A stretch of 64,000 bases of DNA from CAVWXT01 sp963759115 (GTDB taxonomy: Bacteria; Planctomycetota; Planctomycetia; Pirellulales; Thermoguttaceae), in the NCBI GenBank assembly GCA_963759115.1, contig CAVWXT010000006.1, forward strand, positions 1,550,001 to 1,614,000, in the 5' to 3' direction. The position numbers and the translations under genes are program-made. Positions 1-10,065 of the stretch are shown here, in pieces (positions within the stretch are counted from its first letter, which is position 1; each line of letters begins with the position of its first letter). The notes under the pieces were generated by a model. That model did no database searches and was not told the DNA's origin. It saw only the letters and a program-made list of their open reading frames with translations.

Positions 1-1
1 T

Positions 2-1323
2 GGGCTGAAGGTGATTCTGGCCGAGCGGCACGAAGTGCCCGTGGTGGATTTCTGGATGACCGTCGACGCCGGCTATGCGGCCGATCAGTTCGCCGCGCCG
101 GGGACGGCCAGCATGGCCATGGCGCTTTTGAGCGGAGGCACCAGCAGCCGAAATGCCCTGCAAATCAGCGACCAACTGGCCTTGCTGGGGGCCCAGTTCC
201 GGGGCTATTCGCACCTCGACGTTTCGGTTGCATGGCTTTCGGCGCTCAAGAGCAAGCTGGACCCGTCGTTGGATCTCTACGCGGATTTGATCTTGCACCC
301 TTCGTTCCCCGAATCCGACTTCCGGCTGCAACAGAAGCAGCAGTTGGCGCGGATCAAGCTCGAGGAGAACACGCCCTTCTCGATGGCCCTCCGCGTCTTT
401 CCGGCCCTGATCTACGGCCAGGGGCACCCTTACGGGAATCCGCTGACCGGCACGGGCACCACGGAGAGCATCGCGAAGATGACGCGGGAAGACCTCGCCA
501 GGTTCCACCAAACGTGGTTCCGGCCCAACCACGCCACGCTGATCGTCGTGGGCGACACGACGCTGGCCGAGATGATGCCCAAGCTGGAACGACTGTTGGC
601 CGCCTGGAAAGCAGGGGAGACGCCCCGCAAGCAGATCAAGTCTGTGCCGCTGGCGGCCAAGTCGCAAGTCTACCTGATCGACAAGCCGGGCGCCCTGCAA
701 TCCGTAATCATCGCCGGCAGCGTTGCCCCGCCGAGAGCGAACCCGCAGGAGATCGCCATCCAGGCGATGAACGACGGGCTGGGCGGGACGTTCGCCTCCC
801 GGCTCAACTTGAATCTGCGGGAAGACAAGCACTGGTCGTACGGTGCGCGGAGCTCGCTGCAGAGCGCCGGGGAGATCGCCCCTTCCTTGCGGTGGCGTCG
901 GTGCAGACCGACAAAACCAAGGAATCCATGATGGAGATGCTGCGGGAGTTTCGCGGCATCGTGGGCGATCGCCCGATGACGGCCGAGGAGCTCAGGGACA
1001 TCCAGTCCCACGAAACGCTCCGGCTTCCGGGCTCCAAGGAGACCATGGATTTCGTGGGCGAGTCGATTCTCGAACTCGTGCAATTCGGCCTGCCGGATGA
1101 TTACTACGAGACGTACGCGGGGAAAGTCCGGGCGCTGAAGACAGGCGACGTTGAGGCCGCGGCCAAGACCGTGGTTCACCCCGATCAACTGATCTGGGTC
1201 GTGGTGGGCGACCGGGCGAAAATCGAAGCGGGGGTCAAGGAACTGGGGCTCGGCGAGCTTCAGTTCCTCAGCCCGGAGGGAAAGAAGCTTCATCCGACTG
1301 AAGCACGCCGAGGCCTTGATTAG
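2..1323 (+). CDS. M16 (insulinase-type) peptidase, C-terminal half, partial and frameshifted
   Basis: The gene enters from before the window, so the true start is missing. The reading frame runs from base 2 to about 880 and then moves to another frame up to the TAG at 1321-1323. The second frame supplies PFLAVASVQTDKTKES, a typical M16 segment. One extra C in the C run near 876-879 would rejoin the frames, giving GEIAPFLAVAS. The visible part lacks the zinc motif HxxEH, and at the equivalent place it reads MAMALLSGGTSSR. It is therefore probably the inactive, substrate-clasping half of a two-domain M16 protein (established: M16 proteins pair an active and an inactive half). NHATLIVVGD and YGQGHPYGNPLTG are other family hallmarks. 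Likely periplasmic. The family call is secure; intactness is doubtful. Confidence 0.85.
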   Translation, partial: AEGDSGRAARSARGGFLDDRRRRLCGRSVRRAGDGQHGHGAFERRHQQPKCPANQRPTGLAGGPVPGLFAPRRFGCMAFGAQEQAGPVVGSLRGFDLAPFVPRIRLPAATEAAVGADQARGEHALLDGPPRLSGPDLRPGAPLRESADRHGHHGEHREDDAGRPRQVPPNVVPAQPRHADRRGRHDAGRDDAQAGTTVGRLESRGDAPQADQVCAAGGQVASLPDRQAGRPAIRNHRRQRCPAESEPAGDRHPGDERRAGRDVRLPAQLESAGRQALVVRCAELAAERRGDRPFLAVASVQTDKTKESMMEMLREFRGIVGDRPMTAEELRDIQSHETLRLPGSKETMDFVGESILELVQFGLPDDYYETYAGKVRALKTGDVEAAAKTVVHPDQLIWVVVGDRAKIEAGVKELGLGELQFLSPEGKKLHPTEARRGLD

Positions 1324-1337
1324 GATTATTGCGCCCT

Positions 1338-3326
1338 TCACGGGGTAGCGGCAGCGGGCCGCGTTCGAGCCGGGGGCTCAGTGGGCCGGGACGATGGCTC
1401 GCGAAAGGCTCGCCCCGCTTCGTACAGCGGTATCTTGGCCTTGATGGTTTCTGCCAACGACGGCTCGTTGTGTTGCGCGGCGAGGTCTATCGCCTTGCGC
1501 ACCGTTTGCAGGGCCTCGGCGAACCGGCCCGCCTCAGCATAGGCGGCGGCCAGCGTGTCGAGAATGCCCGGATGCTCGTGGTTTGTGAGGCTTGCCGCCC
1601 GTTGGGCCAGTTCGACGGCGCGGGGGCCGTTGCGGACCGCGGCCTCGGGGTCGGTCGCCATCGTCCAGGCCATCCGGTCGAGAGCCGTCACGCTGTCCGG
1701 CTGCCGGCGGATCAGTTCTTCCCACTGAGCGAGCGCCTCGGGGATTCTTCGGCGCCGGTAGAGGACCGCGCCGAGATTGAAGCGGGCGTCGGCATAGTCC
1801 GGCTTGAGATCTAACGCCGTCCGATACTCCGCCATCGCCTCGTCGAGTTTCTCCTGCAAAACCAATGCGTTGCCGAGATTGAAGTGGGCCTCGGCGTATT
1901 GAGGGTTGAGTCGCAACGCCTTCCGGAGCGGGACGACGGCCTCGTCTGCGAGGCCCTCTCGGCAGAGAGCAAGACCCAGATTATTGTTGGCCACGACCTC
2001 GTCGGGCGTGATCGCCAGCACTTCCCGATAATGGTCGATTGCCTCGGCCACGCGGCCTTGCTTGTACAACGCGCTGCCGAGATTGCCGTGGGCCAACGCG
2101 TTGCGCGAGGTGCAGTCCAGGGCGCGGTTCCACAGGGTTTCGCTGTCGCGCCAATACGACGTCTGCCGCCACGCGCATCCCATCAGCACCGCCACCAGCA
2201 GCGCCGAGACGACGCCGCACAACCAATCGCGGCGGGGCCATGACCCGAGCACGTGCTTCGCTCCCCAGGCCAGCGCCACTGCCAGGCCGATCTGGGGCAA
2301 GTACGTGTAGCGGTCGGCCATCGAATGTCCTCCCACCTGCACCAGACCGATCACGGGCACGAGCATCCCCAGATACCAGAACCAGCCGACCGGCAGCCAG
2401 GGACAACGCCGCCGACAGGCCAGGGCAGCCGCGGTGATGCCCACCAGCAACAGCACGGCGCCCGCGACCTGCCACGCCGGCAGAGCGCCTTCGGGATGCG
2501 GATAGTAGGCCGCCAGCCCCATCGGGCAGAAGAACTGACCCAAGTACGCGACGTAGGCCACCACGGCATTGGTCACGCGCGACGACAATGGCAAGATGTC
2601 CAGTCCGGCGAAGGCACGCCGTTGGGCCAGCGGAGTCACTATGGAGGAGGCGGCCGAAAGCACCAGGAGCGGCAGCTTTTCGACCACCAGCCGTAGCAGA
2701 CGCCGCGGAGAGCTGGGATGCGGAGGCAGCGCCGTGCGTCCCAGCGGCCAGTAGTCCAGCAACAGCAGCACCAGTGGCAGCGTCACTACCATCGGTTTGG
2801 CCATTAGGTCCAAGGCAAACAACAGCACGACCGCCAGGTAGCGAACGAGCGAAAAGGGGTGGCGGACATAGCTCACGTACGCCCCGAGCGTCAGCATAAA
2901 GAACAGCCCGCTCAAAACGTCTTTCCGCTCCGACGCCCAAGCCACCGATTCCGCCCGCAAGGGATGGATGGCGAAGACGGCGGCCACGAAGGCGCTGGGC
3001 CAGAGGTCGCCCGTCATCCGCCACAGCACCAGGAACAGTCCGATCGCCGTGGCGGCGTGCAGCAGGACATTGCTCAAGTGATATCCCCACGGCTCCAGCC
3101 CACAGAACTGATGGTCGAGCATGTAGGAGAGCCAGGTGAGCGGATGCCAGTTGTCGGCCTGATTGGTGGTGAAGGCCCAAACGACGTTCTCCGCGCTGAG
3201 GCCATGGGCCAATTGAGGATTCTCGTAGACGTAGACGTCGTCATCGAAATTGACGAAGTCGAACCCGACGGTCTGGCGGAAGACCACCACGACGGCCAGC
3301 AAGAGCAGGCTGCAAACGGCCAGCAC
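1338..3326 (-). CDS. TMTC-like multi-pass membrane glycosyltransferase with C-terminal TPRs
   Basis: This is an intact 662-residue frame. The N-terminal two thirds hold about ten hydrophobic segments and loops such as FDDDVYVYENP, NWHPLTWLSYMLDHQFCG, HPLRAESVAWASERKDVLSG and LLLDYWPLGR. These match the protein O-mannosyltransferase-like (TMTC/PMT-2) planctomycete family. The acidic FDDDVYV loop is where lipid-linked-sugar transferases keep their catalytic acid (inference by family). The C-terminal third has four or five TPRs (for example AHGNLGSALYKQGRVAEAI and AEAHFNLGNALVLQEKLDEA), probably facing the periplasm to bind protein substrates. The start used is GTG at 3326. In-frame sequence upstream is still hydrophobic-compatible, so the N-terminus may be longer. 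A gap of only 14 bases separates its stop from the convergent M16 gene. Confidence 0.8.
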   Translation of the reverse strand: MLAVCSLLLLAVVVVFRQTVGFDFVNFDDDVYVYENPQLAHGLSAENVVWAFTTNQADNWHPLTWLSYMLDHQFCGLEPWGYHLSNVLLHAATAIGLFLVLWRMTGDLWPSAFVAAVFAIHPLRAESVAWASERKDVLSGLFFMLTLGAYVSYVRHPFSLVRYLAVVLLFALDLMAKPMVVTLPLVLLLLDYWPLGRTALPPHPSSPRRLLRLVVEKLPLLVLSAASSIVTPLAQRRAFAGLDILPLSSRVTNAVVAYVAYLGQFFCPMGLAAYYPHPEGALPAWQVAGAVLLLVGITAAALACRRRCPWLPVGWFWYLGMLVPVIGLVQVGGHSMADRYTYLPQIGLAVALAWGAKHVLGSWPRRDWLCGVVSALLVAVLMGCAWRQTSYWRDSETLWNRALDCTSRNALAHGNLGSALYKQGRVAEAIDHYREVLAITPDEVVANNNLGLALCREGLADEAVVPLRKALRLNPQYAEAHFNLGNALVLQEKLDEAMAEYRTALDLKPDYADARFNLGAVLYRRRRIPEALAQWEELIRRQPDSVTALDRMAWTMATDPEAAVRNGPRAVELAQRAASLTNHEHPGILDTLAAAYAEAGRFAEALQTVRKAIDLAAQHNEPSLAETIKAKIPLYEAGRAFREPSSRPTEPPARTRPAAATP

Positions 3327-3857
3327 CGTGTAGAGGTTCCGGGCCGGAAGCTGTGTAGGGGGCGGGGCATGGCCTTGCCGCGGCGGCTCCGCAGGCGCGT
3401 CGCATCGAATCGAGCGCTGCCGAGGCCGGCTTCGCCAGCCTCTTCAAGCCGCGCCGAGGGGGCGTTGTGTCTTTCCGCGGTTCTCGGCCCATTTTCTCGT
3501 CGATCTCCGCAAGATCGAGTTTTTCCGCCTGGCGCGGCGCCGCCCGTCGCGGGAAAGGGGACAGGCACCGTCGCCGCGGGCCGTTTCGGCAAGTCCGGCC
3601 GATCAAGGCGACGGAGCCAGTCCCCATTCCCGCGTCTACCGACCCTGCGCAATAGCACTAAGAGGCAGGGAAAATGGCAGAGCCCCGCAGGGGCGACACG
3701 AGACGCGCACGGCGTCGCTGTCGCCCCTCCGGGGCTTGCCCACTAGGATCGGCAACGCGGTCCAGGGGCGTTAGCGCCCTGGCTGCTGACTACCGCGATT
3801 TTACCGCAATTGAAGCTGGCGGCAAATTGCCGGTTGGCCCGCTCGTCCCCGTCACCT
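3327..3857. other. intergenic region, no gene supported
   Basis: This 530-base GC-rich gap lies between two minus-strand genes. Open frames here are short, arginine/proline-rich and overlap on both strands, as expected by chance at this GC content. I see no convincing gene, RNA or repeat. Confidence 0.5.
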
Positions 3858-5832
3858 TCACCCGCCCGGCACCTGCCGCAGCATGGGGGCCTTCGGGCCC
3901 GCCGCGTCGGCTTTCTTCGCCGATTGGCTGGTCTTCGCCAGGAAGTTGTCGATCGTGGCCGATGCCTGCAACTTCTCGAAGGCCTCGGCCATCGCCACCC
4001 GCGACTTCTTTTCGAGCAAGTCCTGGTAAATCTCGTCGCGGACTTCCTTGAAGTCGACGTGGACGGGCTTGGTGTAACCCTCGCATCGCAGGATGACGAA
4101 CTTGTCGTCCACCTGGATGACGCCGGAAAGCTCGCCGGGCTTCAGCTTGAACGCCTCGTCCTCCAGGATCGGCTGGCCGCCGTTCTTCTTGATCGGCGGC
4201 ACCTCGCCTCGCAGCGCCTGGCTGCCCGGCTCGACGGAGTATTGCGACGCCAGGTCGCCGAAGTTCTTTGAGGTGTTGTTCCGCCGCGCCATCTCGAACA
4301 CCTGCTGGGCCCGGCGTTCGTTGCCCAGCACGATCGCCAGGCAGCGCACCCGCGGCCCGTAGTTCGCCTCGAAACCCTTGCGGAGGTCCTCCTCGGTCAC
4401 TGCGACCTTCTTGCCCACCAGCTTCTTTAAGGCGACCGAGGGCCAGACGACGTCGTGGCGATAGACGTCCACGGGAACGCCCTGCTTCTTCGTGACCAAT
4501 TCCAGCCAGGCCGCCACGTCGGGCGAGCCGTCGCGGCTTCGACTTGACGCCGGTCGCCGCGGCCCGCGGCGATTTCCTGGTCGATGTCCTGTTCGGTCAC
4601 GTTGATGCCCTGTTTCTGGCAGGCCTGCTCCAGAATCTTGCGGCTGATCATCCCTTCCAGGGTTTCCGGCCCGTGCCGCGCGATGCACTCCTCGGCCAGT
4701 TCGCCGATGGTGATTTGTTCGCCGCTGCACGAGGCGGCCACGCCGGGCATCTTGGCCCGCTTCGCCGGGTCGTTCCACACGTTCTCGATCTTGCCCTTCG
4801 CCCGCTCCTGCAACTGGCGGAAGATGTCCTGGGCGGCCGCGTGCATCTTGCGGTCGCGGAGGACTCCTCCAACAGCGGCGCGGCCTGCTCGAACTTCACC
4901 TGCCGGCCGGGCTGGGCCCTTCGCGCTTCAGGATCACGTATTGATCCCCGGCGTGGATCACCGGCGAGACCTCGCCGTCGGCCATGTTGAACACCGCGTC
5001 CTCGATTTCTTTGTAGCTGCCGTGCTTGCGGATCGGCTGGATCACGCCCTTCAGGCTCGCGCTGGGCGTGTCTTCCGAATAATCTTTCGCCAGGTTGCCG
5101 AAATCCTCCGGCTTGGCTGCCGCCTGGGCCTGCAAGCTTCTTGGCCTTCTCCGGGTCGCTCACGGCGATCAGGCGGGCGCAGATCGCCTCGCCGTACTGC
5201 GTCTCAAACTCCTTGTCCAACTCCTCGCGGCTCACTTTGAGCTGTTCGCCCGCCAGCTTCCGCAACGCCAAGGCGGGCCAGATGATGTCGTTGGCGTATT
5301 GCGCCGGCGTGACGTTCCGCTCCTGCTTGAGCATCTTCAGCCATTGGTCGACCGGGATGTTGAACCGCTTCGCCATGCGCTCGATCTCGGCGTCCACTTC
5401 GTTTCGCGTGACGCTGATCCCCCGCCGCCGGCACTCCTGCACGATCAAGTGCTTGTTGACCATGCTCTCCAGCACCTCGTTGCCGTAGTGGCGGAGGCAC
5501 TCGCGGGCGAGGTCGTCGCGGGTGATCCGCTGGGTGTTGACCGCGGCCACCACCTCCGGGAGCGAGGGTCCCCTGGCAAAGTCGTTGGCCGAAGAGCGGT
5601 CGCTCGGCTCCGGCGCGACGGACGACGAGCGCGACGCCGTCCGGGTCGAGGCATTGGTGCGGTTGGGCTGGCCGGTCGGATCGGCGTTGGCCGTGTCCGC
5701 CCCCCAGTAGTACCGAATCGTGACGCAGAGCGCCACTAAGAACAGGCTGCCGAGTACGATGCCGAGGCGTTTCCGTCCCGTCTTAGGGGCCGGGAGAGCG
5801 TCGGCGGCGCGGTCCGTGCAATTCTGGGTCAT
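3858..5832 (-). CDS. membrane-anchored two-domain parvulin-type peptidyl-prolyl isomerase (SurA/PrsA-like), frameshifted
   Basis: The start is ATG at 5832, with a strong SD (AAGGAGGA) six bases upstream. A single membrane segment lies at residues about 22-44. There are two tandem chaperone/parvulin units. Unit one has LPEVVAAVNTQRITRDDLA followed by DFGNLAKDYSEDTPSASLKG. Unit two has GEQITIGELAEECIARHG followed by NFGDLASQYSVEPGSQALRG and GELSGVIQVDDKFVILRCEG. These are typical PpiC blocks. The product would act as a periplasmic foldase on exported proteins. The frame breaks near 5140 (an extra base inside AAGCTT; removing it gives KKLQAQAAAK), 4915, 4867 and twice near 4545-4575. Repaired, the protein is about 655 residues. 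No partner gene is coupled to it. Repeated breakage in one conserved gene suggests sequence error rather than decay. Confidence 0.85.
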
Positions 5833-6003
5833 GCTGGTTCCTCCTTAAACCGTTATGTCAGAAGATTTTACGTATGCGCACCTCCGCGGCGCATAGGTAG
5901 GCGGGTGTGGCAGTATAGACATTCCGCAGCGGGCGAGGCAAGAGGGAAATTTCACATGCCCAATAGCGCACGACAATTCTTGCCGCAGGGGCTTAACGCC
6001 GTT

Positions 6004-6020
6004 GTTCTAATTTTATAGAA
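6004..6020. promoter_or_regulatory. possible BlaI-type operator upstream of the regulator gene
   Basis: A short AT-rich inverted repeat, TTCTA (6005-6009) and TAGAA (6016-6020), sits about 26 bases before the blaI-like start in otherwise GC-rich sequence. BlaI-family repressors bind small dyads overlapping their own promoter, so autoregulation is plausible. The arms are only 5 bp, so this is weak. Confidence 0.3.
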
Positions 6021-6045
6021 TACGAAGCCACAGGAGAAACGGCTC

Positions 6046-6444
6046 ATGGCTCGAACGCCCAGCACGCACCCGACCGACGGCGAATTGGAATTGCTGCAAA
6101 TCCTCTGGCAGGCCGGCCCTTGCACCTTGGGGCAGATTTGCACCGCGATACGGCTGCGGCGGCCGGCCGCCACCACCACCGTGGCCACCATGCTCAAGGT
6201 CATGCTCGACAAGGGGCTGGTCCACCGCCGCCGCGGCCCCCAGGGCTATCTCTGGTCGGCCAAAACCACCCGCCACACCGCCGCCACGGGCATGGTCCGC
6301 AAAGTGGTCGATCTGGTGTTCGACGGTTCCGCCCAGCGGCTGGTGGCGCACCTCCTGGAATCCGATCAACTCAGCGACGAAGAGCGTCAAGAACTTCGGC
6401 GACTGATCGAAACGAAGCACGCGAAAGAAGTCAAAACGCGATAG
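6046..6444 (+). CDS. blaI: BlaI/MecI/CopY-family transcriptional repressor
   Basis: This is an intact 132-residue protein with the BlaI layout. An N-terminal winged helix (PTDGELELLQILWQ, CTLGQICTAIRL, TTVATMLKVMLDKGLVHRRR) is followed by a short dimerisation tail (LVAHLLESDQLSDEERQELR). SD AGGAG lies 8 bases before the ATG. It is followed after 12 bases by a BlaR1/MecR1-type metallopeptidase gene, the classic sensor-repressor pair. In the known systems the membrane peptidase triggers cleavage of the repressor. Planctomycetes carry many such pairs whose signals are unknown, so a link to beta-lactams is not implied. Confidence 0.92.
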   Translation: MARTPSTHPTDGELELLQILWQAGPCTLGQICTAIRLRRPAATTTVATMLKVMLDKGLVHRRRGPQGYLWSAKTTRHTAATGMVRKVVDLVFDGSAQRLVAHLLESDQLSDEERQELRRLIETKHAKEVKTR

Positions 6445-6456
6445 GGGATACCGATC

Positions 6457-9400
6457 ATGCTGGGTCTTCGGGTCTGGCAGATCGTGGGCTGGACGATGTT
6501 GCACTACTTCTGGGTCGGCGCGGCACTGGGCGCGTTGGCCCTGTTGGGGCGGCGATGTTCGCGGTCGTCCGCGGCCGGCGTGCGCTATTTGTTGGCCCTG
6601 GGCAGTCTGCTGCTGCTGAGCGGAGCGCCGGCGGCAATTGCCCTGGTGGTAATGCAGAGCTTTCCTGCGGCCGCGCCCCGCGAGGCTTTGATTGTCGAGG
6701 TGGCCGGCCGGCCGATCGCGGTTCCGCCCGCAGCGGCGCCGCTGCCGATGGCGGAAGGCGGTGGGCTCTTGCCCGCGGCGGGAATGGAGTTATCCGCACC
6801 GGCCCCTGCGGCGCAGGGCAGCGAGCGTTTTTGGGCCGCGCTCGAACTTGGCCGCGATGTGCTTGCCCTGGCTTTGGATTTGCGGCGCGCCGCTGACGTT
6901 TCGCGCTGACGACCGCGGGCCTGCTGGGGGCGGAACGACTGCGGCGGCAGAGCCGGCCGCTGGAAGACGCCCGGATCAGCGAAATGTGCCGGCAGTTGGC
7001 GGCGTCGCTGAAGATTTCGTACCGCGTGGGCGTGGCCATCTGCGACCGCATCGCCGCCCCGATCCTGGTGGGCATCTTGCGGCCGATGATCCTGCTTCCG
7101 GCCGTCGCGCTGGCCGGTTGGGACCCGCAACAACTGGAGATGGTGTTGTTGCACGAATTGGCCCACGTGCGGCGCTACGACAACCTGGTGAACCTGCTGC
7201 AACGGATCGTCGAATCGGTGTTGTTCTTCCATCCGATGGTGTGGATCATCATCCGGCTGGGTGCGGCGTGAGCGGGAACACTGCTGCGACGAGTTGGTGG
7301 TGGCCCGAACCCGTCAGCCGCAAGCCTATGCCGAAATGCTCGTCACGTTGGCCGAGAGACTCTCGCAAAGCCCGCTGCGGAGTTCGTCGCTCGTGCATCC
7401 CCAAGCGGTTTCATCAATGGCCGAGCGGCCGCTGGTCGCCCGCGTCCGCCGCATTCTGAACAAGGAGGAACAGCCCATGCAAGTCTCCCGCAAGGCGTTT
7501 GTTCTGGTGATGATTGGTCTGGTGGCCCTTGTAATCATGATTGGCGGGTACTGCTCGATGCCGAGTAATGCAGCGGATTCGGAGGCAGGCAGCACGCAAG
7601 CCGGACCCCAGTCCGATGCGGCGATGAAGCAATCGAAAGCGGCGGAGTCGCAAGCGTGGTTCATTTTGTCCCAAACGGACACCGTGGGACTCTTACTCGG
7701 TTTGCCGGAACAACTGGGCAAGACGATTGCTTCTGCGCCCGAGCGTGGTCCGGTGTGGGACGGCGTGGAGAATGGTGGGCGGCTGACGTTGGACGTTCAG
7801 GTCGAGGGTGACGCCAAGGGAGAGATCATCATCGGTTTCTTTACCGATCCCAAGTGGTGGTTGGCAGAACCGGTTCAGGTCCGCCGGGTACGGGGCCCAG
7901 GGCGGTACACCTTCGACAGGTTGATTCCGGGAAAATACCGATTGGGGGCAGTGATTGGCGCACCACCCAAACCACTTGCGCTGGGAGTCCACGCCACGTG
8001 GCCTATGCCCGTCGAGATCACAGCGGGACGTACCGCAGAGGCCCACTTGCTCGTTTCTACGAAGTTTCAGAATCATCCTGCAGGCATTCCTGGACTGGAG
8101 AAAGGATTTGCCGGGCAATGGAAGAAAACAGACCCCTCACGACTGATTACCGTTCGCAATGTGGATGCGGGCGGCAAGCCCGTCCCGTTCGGTCGAGTGA
8201 CGTTCGTCGATCGTGGTGATGGGAGTGAAACGTTAGGATTCCACGAGGCTGGTGCGGACGGTCAGGGCTACGCCTACTGCGATAAGATCAATTGGATGTT
8301 CTCGCTTTGCGTGCAGCGGTTCGACATTCTGCCCGAGCGGTTGGGAACCCGGTATGAGTACCGAAAGATGGCGAAACTGTACGACGCTAAAGATCGGCCA
8401 GTCATCACAGTCAACTGGGACCGGTTCCCCGCAGGCACGGCCAAGCTCGTCGGTCGAGTGCATGACCAGAACAATCGGCCATTGACGCAATACTACCTGA
8501 CTTTGACGCGAAACACGGGCGAACAACACGACTGGAGCGACGCCAATTCCTATTCCGTGTCCCTGCCAATCATCGATCCGCAGGGGCAGTACGAAGTTGC
8601 TGAAGCTGCCGCCAGGTACATACACCATTATGGTGCGTCACTTTGATTACTCGGCATATTCGTGGAAATTGGACGGGCCGAAAGCAATAATACCGAACGA
8701 TAACGATGCGGTGGTCCGTTGCAGCGTAGAGGTCGCAAAGCTTTCCGTCCCTGCCACGAGTCGGGTTGCTCCGAAACCAAGCGGAGCACTGGGCAAGAAC
8801 GCCGCAAACCTCGCCGACAACGCAGCCGGCTCGCTGACGGAAGCCGTTTGGCTCATCAACGTCCAGGCGGCCAAATTGCCGGAAGGCCGTGCCCAAAAGC
8901 CGTTGACCGAGGACGAGGTGGTCAAGGCCATCAGGGACCTCGACCGCGAAAAGCCCCGACTGTCGGACGCGAAGTATCAGGAACTCCAACAGATCGCCGA
9001 GACGCACCGCCTGCCCAAGAACGCCTACTTGCGGCCGTTCGTCCGCTACAACGACGGGACCGGCGTGCAACATGGCTGGTGGGTGCAGTTGCTGGTGGAG
9101 CGAACCGAATCGCCCTACGGCACGTTCGTCTTGACGATCCGCCAGGCGCCGCCGTTTCACCGGCCCTACACGCAAAAGGAGCGTCTCTTCCGGGAGGAGT
9201 TTGGCCGAACAGGCGCCATGCCCTTGATCAACCGACTGGTGGCGTATTTTGATGAGGACCCGAAGTTCGGCGTGCAAGAGCGATTGCCCCAGCAAGCGGC
9301 TGATCGGCTGGCCGATTCCGTGAAGAAGGCCATCATTGACAAGAGCGCGGACAACCTGCTCGCGGCGTATCACTGGGAAGGGGTCGATAAAGAGACCCGC

Positions 9401-9819
9401 GCCGCGGTCAGTGCGGAAGCGAAACGGCTCGTAACGCGACCGCTGGCTTCACTGTCTGTCAGCCCTCGGCGTTTCAGCGGCCGGCTTTCTCATCGGCAGG
9501 CGTTCGCGACATTTGACCCGAATCTGCCGGTACTGGGTTACGTCGTTCTGGAGTTTGCAGACAAGCAGTGGCCGACTCGGTCTGGCTGGAGTTCGGCGAG
9601 AACGCGGGCGTCGCACGGTTGGTGAACTATATTGTGACGCGGGACAACGGTCCCGGCCGGGTGGGAAAGCCGCTCGGCCATCTCAGCATGGGCGGCATTC
9701 CCTTGGCAGACGCCGGAGACGGCTGGTTCGACTCGTACTCGCAAATTGACGCTTCCGACGATTGGCCGGCGCTGCAGAACGCCAATTTCGAGTTTTGGAA
9801 GATTCGGCTGAAACCATAG
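6457..9819 (+). CDS. BlaR1/MecR1-type M56 membrane metallopeptidase with a very long C-terminal extension, frameshifted
   Basis: The N-terminus has membrane helices (WTMLHYFWVGAALGALALLG and others). The M56 core reads LLHELAHVRRYDNLVNLLQR (zinc HELAH) followed by FHPMVWIIIR and REREHCCDELVV, whose Glu is the expected third zinc ligand. A further membrane segment follows (FVLVMIGLVALVIMIGGYC). The remaining 700-odd residues form a large extracytoplasmic part with carboxypeptidase-regulatory-like beta domains (for example LKLPPGTYTIMV) and an unrecognised tail ending in WKIRLKP. Frames change near 6885, 7263, 8600 and 9567, each fixable by one or two bases. The three C-terminal pieces have no credible start of their own, so I treat all five as one gene of about 1,120 residues. 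The tail could be the ligand sensor; that is inference. Confidence 0.8.
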
Positions 9820-10065
9820 CGGGCGCACGACGCGCACGCGGGCGACGCCGAGCGTCGCGGACGGTGGGTTCCCACGCAGAAAGCGTGTGGGGTAATCTTG
9901 GCTCCCCCGCCACAGAGCGGGAAAATGGCTGGCCAAAGGCGTCCGCTTCTTCGCGTTAACGATCATAAGAAGGGCAGACGGGGCCGACTTTTTCAGCTAA
10001 ACTAGTAAACTGAGGCAGATGCTGGGCAATACGGCCCTTCCCCACTTGTCCAAAGGAACACGACG

